Assembly (NCBI RefSeq): GCF_000737715.1 | Contig: NZ_JPRN01000016.1 | Coordinates: forward strand, 1 to 64,000 | Direction: 5' to 3' | Length of the DNA: 64,000 nucleotides | Source: Chryseobacterium sp. JM1 | GTDB taxonomy: Bacteria > Bacteroidota > Bacteroidia > Flavobacteriales > Weeksellaceae | In this document: one piece after another, positions 9,113 through 17,650 of the stretch | Position numbering within the stretch: the first letter of the stretch is position 1 | Layout of the letters: every line of letters starts with the position of its first letter | The notes under the pieces: model-generated | Database searches by the model: none | The model's input: only the letters and a program-made list of their open reading frames with translations | Told to the model about the DNA's origin: nothing | Position numbers and translations under genes: made by a program

Positions 9113-9517
9113 CTAAATTCTGTAAACGCAATGGAGAATGTAGAGAGAAGGATAATTAAAGTGATCTTCGGCGAAATCAAAGAGGGTAGAAGTCTTTTCT
9201 GAGTATAATGCTGAAACTTCGAATACCGTTCCTAAATTGTGATAGGGAATGGAAGCCGACAGAAATTTAACCGGTAAGTTTTTGTGGGAAGAGGTCAGGA
9301 TATCTGCTCTGTACACCTTTTTAACTTCTAATTTGCAGCATTTTCCGTGGTTTTTCTCTTTGTTGGTACTGCATTTCGGGCAGTCCATGTCGGAAAGGTT
9401 TTTCAGTCCCACGTGGAGTTCACTGGAATTTCCTTTACATACGTGCTTACTCGTAGTAAATCCCGAAGAAATTATTACGTAAAGAAGCAGGAAAAACAGG
9501 TGGAATACTCTTTTCAT
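9113..9517 (-). CDS. small secreted Cys-rich protein, HYC_CC_PP-like
   Basis: The start at 9517 (MKRVFHLFFLLLYVIISSGF) gives 134 aa with a signal peptide. The mature part has SKHVCKG, MDCPKCSTN and GKCCKLEVKK motifs in the order of the HYC_CC_PP family of Bacteroidota, and ends YPSLYILHCVYRI. Members are often found beside heavy-metal efflux genes; here it is the first gene of the RND operon, 67 bp before tolC. The function is unknown, and metal sensing or chaperoning is an inference from the cysteines and context. The open frame runs upstream to 9601 but lacks signal character there. Confidence 0.7.
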   Translation of the reverse strand: MKRVFHLFFLLLYVIISSGFTTSKHVCKGNSSELHVGLKNLSDMDCPKCSTNKEKNHGKCCKLEVKKVYRADILTSSHKNLPVKFLSASIPYHNLGTVFEVSALYSEKTSTLFDFAEDHFNYPSLYILHCVYRI

Positions 9518-9669
9518 TTCGCGGGATAAAATTAGAGGTAATCCGGGATGTGGTGTTATAGAATTCTGGCAGAAGTTTATACTTAAAAGGAATTTTATCA
9601 TGCTGATTGAAAGTTCTTTGAGAATTGTGCAAATCGACGTTTTATAGGTCTGTTTTATGCCGTTTTTTA

Positions 9670-9701
9670 TTGGTTTTATTGATTTTTTTTAATTATATTT
9701 G
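9670..9701 (+). promoter_or_regulatory. promoter for the NfeD-like/flotillin pair
   Basis: TTG at 9670-9672 and TATATTTG at 9694-9701 are separated by 21 nt, a good match to the Bacteroidota -33/-7 layout. The ATG follows 16 bp later. Confidence 0.65.
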
Positions 9702-9716
9702 TGAAAAACGCATCTT

Positions 9717-10283
9717 ATGTTTGAATTTCTGCAAAATCTAGAACCGCTTCAGCAGGGGTTCTGGTATACGGCCATCGCAGCCAGCTTTATCTTTCTGATT
9801 CAAACGGTTCTTACTTTTGTCGGAGGCAGCCATGGAGATGTGGTTCACGCTGATTTTAGCGGAGACAGCCATGCTGACAGTCCTTTTCAGTTATTTTCTT
9901 TCAGAAACCTTATTAATTTCCTTTTAGGGTTCGGATGGAGCGGCGTGGCATTCTATGGATCCATAGGAAATAAGTCGCTGCTGATTTTTGTTTCTGCGCT
10001 TGTAGGGGCTGGATTTATCTTTTTATTCTTTATCCTTATCCTTCAGATCATGAAACTTACGGAAGATAATACTTTTAAGATGGAAAACCTGATCGGCAGG
10101 GCAGGAGAGGTCTACCTTACGATTCCGGCAGATATGAGCGGAAAAGGAAAGATTACAATCTCTGTGAACGGAACCAGCCACGAACTTCCTGCTATGACGG
10201 AAGAAAAGGAAAATATCCCGTCCGGTGGTTCTGTGAGGGTAACCTACATCTATGACAAGATTCTTGTCGTTTCAAAAATTTAA
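9717..10283 (+). CDS. NfeD-like membrane protein with OB-fold domain
   Basis: Protein of 188 aa with three predicted membrane helices (near residues 15-35, 63-83 and 88-112) followed by a beta-rich soluble domain (MENLIGRAGEVYLTIPADMSGKGKITISVNG) typical of NfeD/YqiJ OB folds. Such proteins partner with flotillin-type SPFH proteins and are encoded next to them. A flotillin gene follows after 31 bp. Confidence 0.82.
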   Translation: MFEFLQNLEPLQQGFWYTAIAASFIFLIQTVLTFVGGSHGDVVHADFSGDSHADSPFQLFSFRNLINFLLGFGWSGVAFYGSIGNKSLLIFVSALVGAGFIFLFFILILQIMKLTEDNTFKMENLIGRAGEVYLTIPADMSGKGKITISVNGTSHELPAMTEEKENIPSGGSVRVTYIYDKILVVSKI

Positions 10284-10314
10284 TTCATTATCAACCATTT
10301 TATAAAAACTATTT

Positions 10315-11883
10315 ATGGCAATACCAGGAAGTCTTATTTTAACATTAGTCATTGTACTTGTACTATTCGTCACATTTTTAGCCCTTATTTCGAGGTATAA
10401 AAGATGTCCGTCGGATAAAATTTTGGTTATTTACGGTAAAACGGGCGGCACCTCAGCAAAATGTATCCATGGAGGCGGTGCTTTCGTATGGCCGGTTATC
10501 CAGGATTTTGCTTACCTTGATCTGAAACCTATTTCTATCGAGGCTAATCTTACCAATGCGTTATCCAGGCAGAATATCCGTGTAGATGTACCGTGTAGAT
10601 TTACCATCGCCATTTCTACGGAACCGGATTCTATGGGAAATGCAGCAGAGAGATTATTGGGATTGGCTCAGGAGCAGATTCAGGAACTTTCCAAAGATAT
10701 TCTTTTCGGTCAGCTTCGTTTGGTTATTGCCACGATGACCATTGAAGAGATCAACTCAGACAGAGATAAATTCTTAGACAATATTTCTAAAAACGTAGAT
10801 ACGGAATTAAAGAAAATCGGTTTAAAGCTGATCAACGTAAACGTTACGGATATCAGAGATGAATCCGGATATATTGAAGCTTTAGGTAAAGAAGCGGCTG
10901 CAAAAGCGATTAACGAAGCCATTATCAGTGTTGCCGAGCAAACGAAGATCGGGGAAACCGGAAAAGCAATTGCCGACAGAGAAAAAGACACGCAGATTGC
11001 CGAAACACAAAGAGACAGAGACGTAAAAATTGCCATCACACAAAAAGATAAAGAGATCAGTATTGCTTCAGCCATCAAGGATGAATCCATCGGTAAGGCA
11101 GAAGCTGCAAAAGAATCGAGAATTGCAACCTCTTTGGCGAACTCTATTGCTGTAAAAGGGGAAAACGAAGCCAAAATTACCATCGCGAATTCTGATGCCG
11201 AAAGAAGAGAAAAAGAAGCGGAAGCATTAAGAATTGCAACGGCTGCAGAAAAAGTACAGGCTGCACGATCTTTGGAGGAATCTTACCTTGCTGAACAGAA
11301 AGCGGAAGTTGCGAGGGGAGAAAGAGAACGTTCTACTCAACAGGCGAATATTGTAGTACACGCAGAAATCGCAAAACAAAAAGCCATCATTGATGCACAG
11401 GCAGAAGCTGAGAAAATCAGACTCCAGGCAAAAGGGGAGGCAGATGCTATTTTCGCTAAAATGGAAGCAGAAGCAAAAGGTCTTTATGAAATCCTGACCA
11501 AACAGGCAGAAGGTTACGATAAAATTGTACAGGCTGCAGGAGGCGATACCAACAGTGCCTTCCAGTTGCTGTTAATTGAAAAGCTTCCTGAATTGGTTAA
11601 GACTCAGGTGGAAGCTGTTAAAAATATTAAAATCGATAAAATTACGGTTTGGGACAGCGGAAATGGACAGGACGGAAACGGTTCTACCGCTAATTTTGTT
11701 TCAGGAATGATGAAAACAGTACCGCCACTGAACGATCTGTTTAATATGGCCGGTCTTAATTTACCGGAATATTTAAAAGGAAGGCCGGAAGAAGTTCAGA
11801 AAGAAATTGTCATGGTTCCTGAAAAGAAAGAGAAAAAGAATTTTGATGATATGAATCCGGAAGCTGAAGCTCCGAAGGCATAA
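10315..11883 (+). CDS. flotillin-family SPFH protein
   Basis: Membrane-anchored scaffold of 522 aa. It has one N-terminal membrane segment (SLILTLVIVLVLFVTFLAL), an SPFH/band-7 domain at about residues 30-205, then a very long Ala/Glu/Lys-rich coiled coil at about 210-400, and a C-terminal tail with a basic/acidic end. Flotillins form oligomeric membrane microdomain scaffolds. It pairs with the upstream NfeD-like protein, and a strong terminator follows 27 bp after the stop. Confidence 0.9.
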   Translation: MAIPGSLILTLVIVLVLFVTFLALISRYKRCPSDKILVIYGKTGGTSAKCIHGGGAFVWPVIQDFAYLDLKPISIEANLTNALSRQNIRVDVPCRFTIAISTEPDSMGNAAERLLGLAQEQIQELSKDILFGQLRLVIATMTIEEINSDRDKFLDNISKNVDTELKKIGLKLINVNVTDIRDESGYIEALGKEAAAKAINEAIISVAEQTKIGETGKAIADREKDTQIAETQRDRDVKIAITQKDKEISIASAIKDESIGKAEAAKESRIATSLANSIAVKGENEAKITIANSDAERREKEAEALRIATAAEKVQAARSLEESYLAEQKAEVARGERERSTQQANIVVHAEIAKQKAIIDAQAEAEKIRLQAKGEADAIFAKMEAEAKGLYEILTKQAEGYDKIVQAAGGDTNSAFQLLLIEKLPELVKTQVEAVKNIKIDKITVWDSGNGQDGNGSTANFVSGMMKTVPPLNDLFNMAGLNLPEYLKGRPEEVQKEIVMVPEKKEKKNFDDMNPEAEAPKA

Positions 11884-11909
11884 TATTGAAATATATAGAT
11901 AGACTTGGA

Positions 11910-11946
11910 CTCAGGCGGAAAGCGAAGCTTTCCGCCTGAGCCTTTT
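11910..11946 (+). terminator. strong hairpin terminator after the flotillin gene
   Basis: Perfect 14-bp stem (CTCAGGCGGAAAGC / GCTTTCCGCCTGAG) with a GAA loop at 11910-11940, followed by CCTTTTTATT. Confidence 0.85.
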
Positions 11947-12269
11947 TATTCAGGAATAACTTTTCACATGATTTTAAAATTTCACGCAGATTAATCAGAT
12001 GATGCAGATTTTTACTTTGTTAATCTGCTTTGTCCATATAATCTGCAAGAGAAAAAATTCAAGCCATTAAGATTCCTGTTAAGCTTTTAAGAATATTAAG
12101 TTTTAGCTTCGCTTTAAGACATACAACTTAAAAAATCAAATGATTTTTCTTAATTCATCTTACATCCTTCATTGATCTTAATGTTTTAAAAAAGCGTAAA
12201 ATGAGAATCTTTTCCATTGACTCAATCTGTGAAAGCACATCATTAAACCTACTGAAATTAATGAAAACA

Positions 12270-12292
12270 AAAAAAGCCCCGGAAAATCCGGG
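12270..12292 (-). terminator. hairpin terminator read on the - strand
   Basis: CCCGGA / TCCGGG with an AAA loop at 12278-12292, preceded on the + strand by an A run. It would end transcripts from the large gene at 12617-15655 after a 3' tail of about 330 nt that includes the repeat. Confidence 0.6.
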
Positions 12293-12339
12293 ACCTCATC
12301 AACTGAATTATATATAAAGTATTTCTATTGGTATATCAA

Positions 12340-12610
12340 GATGTCAGACATGAGACTTTAGGCTAAGGCCGAGATTGAGAAACGTCAATGGTCAATTTTG
12401 CTTCGCAAGTGAATGGTGAATGGTAGATTCAAGAAACAAGAATCAAGATGTTAGATTTCAGACATCAGATTTCAGATATTACTACTGGTGGCTTCGGGAG
12501 CCTCAGCCGCCAGATATTTGGGTTTATTCAACAGCCCTCAATCCCGAATCTTGCACCTCGAAACTCTCAAACCCTCAAACGCTCCGACTCTCAAACTCTT
12601 ATCCCGCAAC
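12340..12610 (-). repeat. composite dispersed repeat, copy 1
   Basis: Read on the - strand this holds, in order, a GAGAG-rich block, a TCTGATGTCTGAAATC block, a CTTGATTCTTG block and the conserved 40-nt core (12384-12423) centred on TTGCGAAGCAA. The same order recurs at 33915-34110 and 59600-59913. It begins at the stop codon of the gene at 12617-15655. Function unknown. Confidence 0.75.
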
Positions 12611-12616
12611 CTCTCA

Positions 12617-15600
12617 CTATTTCACAATCACTCTCTTCACATGTCCTTCTGAAGTTTTCACAAGATAAACACCCGCAGAAAGTTTTGAAGTATCTATGGT
12701 TAAAGCATTTTTCTCTTTTCCAAGCATTTTTCCTGATAGATCATAAAGTTCATAATCCTGAGCTCTGTTGAAGTATAGCGCATTTCCTTTCGTTACTGGA
12801 TTAGGGAATACATTGAAGGTTGCTTTCTCAGTTGTTACTTCACCGGTTCCTAATGTTGGAGTAGAAGCCACTTCATACATGGATAATGTTCCGCTGATCT
12901 CATTGGCAACAATGACATAGCCTTTTCCGTTTGTTGTATTTCCCGGAGCAATGTAGGTAATCCCTTCAGGACCGTTGTCGCCACCATAAGCTGAGGTAGA
13001 ACGTGAATGTTTATAGTCAGTAAACGTAGGGTTATTAGGATCTGTAATATTATAAACCATTACCCCTCCGGTTCTTTCCAGAGTAATGAAAGCGTAAGTC
13101 TGTCCATTGATGGTCGCCAAAGCAACTCCTTCCGGTTCAGGACCTTTCGCGCGGCTTCTGTTTTTGGCACCGTTGGCTTCATTGTCTGCATTAAAGATCA
13201 GTGGATGTTTGGCTGCAATATACCTTTCAAACCGGTCACCACTGTCGTAAACCAATTGTTTGGTATCAGCATTAAAAATAGAGAATGAACGTGCTCCCAA
13301 AGCTGCGATTTCTTCAAAATCTGTATCCGCATCGGTATTTCCTGTTGCACTGGACACTCTGAATCTGCCTAAATTATGAGATGCTTTTAAAACGGATGCC
13401 TGTGGGAATAGAGCAGGATCTAAAGTATAGGTATTTGCTCCCACAGTAGTTCTTTCGCTGTATCCTGAAAGATCTTTTTCATCACCTTCATTAGCGGTTA
13501 CAATATAATTGGTGTTTCCTATTTTGTAATTCTGAACGGCATCTGGAATGTAGTAGGCTTTCACGGGCCAGTTAGCGATTAGTATTTCACCATTGTTATC
13601 TGAGGCATCAAAACCGTTACCCGGAAGACTCATATCTTTTTTGCCCAATCCCCAGATTCCGGAAATTGTTTTTGTGGCTAGATTGATTTCAGCCACAGCA
13701 TTGTTTTCCTGAAGCGTTACCCAGGCTTTCTGACTGTCTGAGCTTACCGTCACATATTCAGGTTCAAGATCCTGAGAAAGCGTATTGTTGGTTCTTACTT
13801 TCCTCAGTCCTGTAGCCACTAAAGCAGCGGTTTGAGAATCGAAGCTGTTAAAATTGAGCGTTGTGACATTGCTCTGTGTCAGATTTCCGATACCGCCCGA
13901 AATATCAATAATGCTGATGGTTCCCTCAGGATCTACGGTGTAAGCATCATTGGGTTCTCCTTCATTGGCTGTAATCACTTTTGTTCCGTCCGGAGTGAAC
14001 GCCACCATATCAGGAAGGGCTCCCACGGTCACTTGTTTAAGGAAGTTTCCGTTAATATCAAAAAAGACTACAGAACCATTCTGCTGTGGATCAGCATTCG
14101 GGGAAGCCGTTGCAATGATCCCGTTTTTAACAGCGATACTTGTAATCCCGCCATAAGGGGCCATGTTCACCGTTTTAACAACAGAAAGAGCATTTGGATT
14201 ATTAAAATCGATGATATCAAAAACATCCGTGATGGAACTGATGGTAAATAACTTCTGGCTGGCCGGATCATGAACTACAATTTCCGTAGAACTGTTGTTG
14301 TTTCCGGAAGGATCAAAACTTCCTACATAGTTTAGCTGAATCTGCCCTGAAGGAACCGGTGCAGGTTTATCATTATCCACAATGTAAACAGTAGCCGTAT
14401 TATCTCCGGAAATCGTCGTTCCGGTAGGATTTTCAAGGCTTACCACAAAATATTCTGCCTGCTGCTCTTCCAATGTATCATCGATGATCGGAATATTGAC
14501 CGTATAACTTGTTGTAGAGGGAGTGATATTGATGGTCTGATTGGCTAATGTAAAATCATTGCTGTCGGCTGTACTGAACGGTGCCGATTTTACCACCAAA
14601 TTAACCGTAGCAGCTGAAGGATTGGTAACATTGATCTTGAAAGCCAGGCTTCCTGCATTTTCATTTACTTTAATGAAGTTTTTATCAAGAGAAACGGTTG
14701 TCCCGGCTGTTGTAAAGGTGGTTGATGTCACTGCTGTAACGCCATTATCACTTAAATCTTCAACGGTATTGGGTTTAAGGGCCAGATAATACGTCTGTCC
14801 GGGAATAAGGGCAGCCGTAGGAATTACTGTGATTTTATTATTACTGAAAGTCGTTGTGAAGGGAACTGAAGTACCTGAAGCATTTCCTACACGGAAATCT
14901 ACAAGGTTTTGTGCATTAGAATCGGTGATCGCGGAATTGTCTGTAAGTCTTACATTTTCATTGAAAGAAATGGTTGGATTTACAGTAGTGGAAGCATTAT
15001 TTGTGTTTTGAGCGGGAAGATAAGTGGTTGTAGGAGGGGTTGTGTCGGCACCTCCGGATGCTGTGGCGTCCATCGTGAAATTATCAAAACGGTTATTACC
15101 TCCCGTTCCGCCTCCTGTAGCAGAGAATTCTACCTTTAATTTAAAATTCGGGTTATTGGAAACACCGGAAACTGCGGAAAAATCAAAAGTGACAAGCTGA
15201 GGATTGGCATCCTGTGGATTGACGGTCTGATACGGAACAAAAGTACTTCCATCCGTTGAATAAGACCATGATTGAGTTCCTGCACCCTGCCCGGACCGTC
15301 TTGTTGTAAATTTAACAACAGCATTCTGATACCCTGTCGTAGGAAGATTGAACTGTAAACTTCCACCAATGGGATTATTGAATCGTAAATGGGTTCCGGC
15401 CGGATCGCCGTTTCTTGTATTTAAATTATCAATACTGAAATTCTGTCCGGTCCCGCCTGCAAAATCTATTTCGCTGGTTCCTCCGGCTATGACAGCAAGA
15501 GATCCGCTTACCAAAGTGGAAGAGGGGATCGTGATGGATGCTGAAGATGCATTGTTGTTAAAATTCCAGTAATGGATCAGTGTCTGTCCGAAAAGTCCGC

Positions 15601-15655
15601 CCTGAAGGAAGAATGCGGCAATGACAGATCCTTTTAATAGATAGTTGTTGGTCAT
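12617..15655 (-). CDS. type IX-secreted choice-of-anchor I family protein
   Basis: Large secreted protein of 1012 aa. A signal peptide (about 1-24) is followed by a jelly-roll-like segment (LIHYWNFNNNA). Next is a Big_5-type Ig-like domain starting DTTPPTTTYLPAQN, then a Calx-beta-like domain (VSLDKNFIKVNENAGSLAF to ATVYIVDND). A long beta-propeller-like choice-of-anchor I region follows (about residues 440-920; FTPDGTKVITANEGEPNDAY, VTANEGDEKDLSGYSERT). The C-terminal type IX sorting domain is FNVFPNPVTKGN ... GVYLVKTSEGHVKRVIVK. It is probably cell-surface anchored or released. The ligand or enzymatic role is unknown; some relatives are annotated near phosphodiesterases or alkaline phosphatases. 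Confidence 0.85.
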   Translation of the reverse strand: MTNNYLLKGSVIAAFFLQGGLFGQTLIHYWNFNNNASSASITIPSSTLVSGSLAVIAGGTSEIDFAGGTGQNFSIDNLNTRNGDPAGTHLRFNNPIGGSLQFNLPTTGYQNAVVKFTTRRSGQGAGTQSWSYSTDGSTFVPYQTVNPQDANPQLVTFDFSAVSGVSNNPNFKLKVEFSATGGGTGGNNRFDNFTMDATASGGADTTPPTTTYLPAQNTNNASTTVNPTISFNENVRLTDNSAITDSNAQNLVDFRVGNASGTSVPFTTTFSNNKITVIPTAALIPGQTYYLALKPNTVEDLSDNGVTAVTSTTFTTAGTTVSLDKNFIKVNENAGSLAFKINVTNPSAATVNLVVKSAPFSTADSNDFTLANQTINITPSTTSYTVNIPIIDDTLEEQQAEYFVVSLENPTGTTISGDNTATVYIVDNDKPAPVPSGQIQLNYVGSFDPSGNNNSSTEIVVHDPASQKLFTISSITDVFDIIDFNNPNALSVVKTVNMAPYGGITSIAVKNGIIATASPNADPQQNGSVVFFDINGNFLKQVTVGALPDMVAFTPDGTKVITANEGEPNDAYTVDPEGTISIIDISGGIGNLTQSNVTTLNFNSFDSQTAALVATGLRKVRTNNTLSQDLEPEYVTVSSDSQKAWVTLQENNAVAEINLATKTISGIWGLGKKDMSLPGNGFDASDNNGEILIANWPVKAYYIPDAVQNYKIGNTNYIVTANEGDEKDLSGYSERTTVGANTYTLDPALFPQASVLKASHNLGRFRVSSATGNTDADTDFEEIAALGARSFSIFNADTKQLVYDSGDRFERYIAAKHPLIFNADNEANGAKNRSRAKGPEPEGVALATINGQTYAFITLERTGGVMVYNITDPNNPTFTDYKHSRSTSAYGGDNGPEGITYIAPGNTTNGKGYVIVANEISGTLSMYEVASTPTLGTGEVTTEKATFNVFPNPVTKGNALYFNRAQDYELYDLSGKMLGKEKNALTIDTSKLSAGVYLVKTSEGHVKRVIVK

Positions 15656-15797
15656 TTTTTACTTGCATTAGATTTATGCAAAAATGAACTTTATACCGCG
15701 CAAGTATTTTAATGGAATTTTAATAAATGTTTAACAAACAGGTAACGGTTGCTGTTGAAACGGAATATAAAACAGCAAAAACCCTCCTTTTATTAAT

Positions 15798-15953
15798 CTA
15801 CTTGCTGACTTTGCTTCCTGTAATATTCATGGTTTTATTCACAGATGCTTTTTCATCCAGCGGATGTTTCTGCATATAAAAATAGCCTGAAACTGCTGTC
15901 AGGACTAGAAGAACAAAAATGACCAGAACAATTCTTTTTACCATATCTCTCAT
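15798..15953 (-). CDS. 51-aa single-pass membrane protein, translationally coupled
   Basis: The start ATG (15953-15951) overlaps the TGA of the preceding gene as ATGA, the classic arrangement for translational coupling. The product begins MRDMVKRIVLVIFVLLVLTA, so one membrane segment at about residues 5-27 is followed by a short polar tail (MQKHPLDEKASVNKTMNITG). I recognise no family. The overlap and clean hydrophobic/polar pattern support a real gene. It may assist the NAD(P)-binding protein encoded upstream, but nothing shows this directly. Confidence 0.65.
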   Translation of the reverse strand: MRDMVKRIVLVIFVLLVLTAVSGYFYMQKHPLDEKASVNKTMNITGSKVSK

Positions 15954-16603
15954 ATTGCTAAATTTTTAATGTCCCTGATTTCCAAAACTGATGTGGGGTA
16001 ACCTTTGCGCACGCCATTGATCATTGCTTTGCCCACTTCGTGTAAAGTTAATGATTTTGACGGTAAAAAAACAGGAAAAATCCAAATAATAGGTTTAAAG
16101 AACCATTTTACATGTATTTGACCATCAACGGGTTTCATGAATCCCGGACGGAAATTGAATGCATTTCTAAAACCTAGTTTTTTCAATGCATTTTCAGTTC
16201 TGCCTTTTACCCTTGCCCACATTTGCTTTCCGCTTTCTGTGCTGTCTGTATGAGCTCCTGATACATAATTGAAAACCATGTCCGGATTTTGGTTCAGAAC
16301 AACCTTTGCAAAATGAACGGTGGTGTCGTATGTGATCTTTGTATACTCTTCCTCATTCATTCCCACGCTGCTGATTCCTGCACAGAAAAAGCAGGCATCA
16401 TATCCTTTCAGGTTTTCGTCGTTGAGATCTATGGCCAGGAAATCCGGAACTAAATATTCTTTAAGCTTTGGATGCGTTTTTCCGGAAGGTTTTCTGCTTA
16501 CGCTTAGTATTTCTGAAACATTAGGATTTTCAAGGCATTCCATTAAAACACCTTCGCCTACCATACCGGTTGCACCTGTAAGAATTATTTTGATCGGATT
16601 CAT
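15950..16603 (-). CDS. NAD(P)-binding Rossmann-fold protein (atypical SDR/epimerase type)
   Basis: Cytoplasmic protein of 217 aa with an N-terminal dinucleotide site, ILTGATGMVGEGVL (GxxGxxG, residues 8-14). The body (FFCAGISSVGMNEEEYTKITYD, FNYVSGAHTDSTESG) resembles the NAD(P)H-binding atypical SDR family related to HTATIP2/TIP30. The canonical YxxxK pair is not evident, so catalysis is uncertain. The substrate is unknown. It overlaps a 51-codon membrane-protein gene by 4 nt. Confidence 0.8.
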   Translation of the reverse strand: MNPIKIILTGATGMVGEGVLMECLENPNVSEILSVSRKPSGKTHPKLKEYLVPDFLAIDLNDENLKGYDACFFCAGISSVGMNEEEYTKITYDTTVHFAKVVLNQNPDMVFNYVSGAHTDSTESGKQMWARVKGRTENALKKLGFRNAFNFRPGFMKPVDGQIHVKWFFKPIIWIFPVFLPSKSLTLHEVGKAMINGVRKGYPTSVLEIRDIKNLAI

Positions 16604-16715
16604 TTTTTTCTGTTGATATTATGCATGACGTACTAAGATATAGTATTACTTTAAATGTACAGTAAAAAAATTACATTTCTGAAGAAATTATGAATGAGTA
16701 GCGCTTAGATAACAC

Positions 16716-16745
16716 AAAAACCGGCCAAAAGATGACCGGTTTTTT
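16716..16745 (-). terminator. hairpin terminator after ppk1-ppx
   Basis: AAAAACCGG / CCGGTTTTT (16716-16724, 16736-16744) is flanked by A and T runs, so it can work on either strand. It lies 22 bp past the stop of the Ppx gene (- strand). Confidence 0.7.
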
Positions 16746-16765
16746 AAAAATACTGTGTAAGAAAT

Positions 16766-17650
16766 TTATTTTTTTTCGTGCAGCTGACTGAAAATATTGT
16801 GGATCAATCCGTCTGCCACGGAGATTTTAGGAACAAAAATCCTGTTGATATCTGACCATGACATCACATTGTTGAAAATCCTCAAAGCATGAACAAGAAC
16901 ATCCGCTCTGTCTTCTCTTAGGTTATGTTTCGTCATTCTTTCCTCTACAGAAAGCTCATTGAATTCTTTATACACCTTTTTAAGATGGGCAAGCGTCATT
17001 GGTTTTCCGTCTTTCGTTTTACTCATCGAGAACACCTTATTGATATTTCCTCCTGAACCGATAGCGACGATTGGACGTTTGCTGACGATATTATCTTTGA
17101 TCTCATCCTTCATTTCCTGCCAGTTTTCAGGATTAACGAGATTATTCAGAAGTCGGATAGTTCCGATGTTGAATGATTTTTCGTACACCATTTTTCCGTT
17201 TTCATAAAAAGTAAGCTCTGTAGAACCTCCTCCCACGTCAATGTATAAATAGGCGAATTCTTTGTCAAGACCTTCTGCTACATGGTTTTCATAGATCAGG
17301 GTTGCTTCCTCATCACCGGAGATAATCTCTATATTGATGCCCGAAGTTTCCTTCACCTGTCTGATGATTTCATCTCCATTTGAGGCATCCCGCATGGCAC
17401 TGGTGGCACAGGCGCGGTAATGATCCACTTTGTAGATCTTCATAAGGTCGCTGAAAATTTTCATCGAATCGATGACCATTTTTTCCCTTTCCTCGCCTAT
17501 CATGCCCATGGTGAACACGTCCATTCCCAGTCTCAAAGGGATTCTTAAAAGATTAAGTTTTATAAATTCAGGTTTTCTGTTGCTGATCTTTACTTCATTG
17601 ATCAGAAGTCTGGCGGCGTTGCTTCCTATATCTATCGCTGCGATCTTCAT
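16766..17650 (-). CDS. ppx: Ppx/GppA-family exopolyphosphatase
   Basis: Sugar-kinase/actin-fold phosphatase of 294 aa that hydrolyses terminal phosphates of polyphosphate (or pppGpp). The N-terminal phosphate loop is IAAIDIGSNAARLLINEV, and the second loop is LYIDVGGGSTELTFY at about residues 135-149. It is the short, two-subdomain form without the C-terminal HD domain, common in Bacteroidota. Its ATG overlaps the TGA of ppk1 (ATGA at 17647-17650), so synthesis and degradation of polyphosphate are translationally coupled. Confidence 0.92.
   Translation of the reverse strand: MKIAAIDIGSNAARLLINEVKISNRKPEFIKLNLLRIPLRLGMDVFTMGMIGEEREKMVIDSMKIFSDLMKIYKVDHYRACATSAMRDASNGDEIIRQVKETSGINIEIISGDEEATLIYENHVAEGLDKEFAYLYIDVGGGSTELTFYENGKMVYEKSFNIGTIRLLNNLVNPENWQEMKDEIKDNIVSKRPIVAIGSGGNINKVFSMSKTKDGKPMTLAHLKKVYKEFNELSVEERMTKHNLREDRADVLVHALRIFNNVMSWSDINRIFVPKISVADGLIHNIFSQLHEKK

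Larger units (their letters stand above)
11884..12616. other. 733-bp intergenic region between convergent genes, repeat-rich
   Basis: No gene is supported. It contains the flotillin terminator (11910-11946), a degenerate stretch at about 12160-12195 that recurs near 32715-32750 (shared CCTTCATTnATCTTAATG), a hairpin terminator for the opposite strand (12270-12292), and a copy of a composite dispersed repeat (about 12340-12610) whose core is at 12384-12423. Open frames at 12420-12771 fall inside the repeat and have no coding character. Confidence 0.7.

Noticed and set aside
13832..14251. 139-residue + strand frame inside the choice-of-anchor I gene
   Set aside because: Antisense shadow of a strong, domain-supported gene; no family character.
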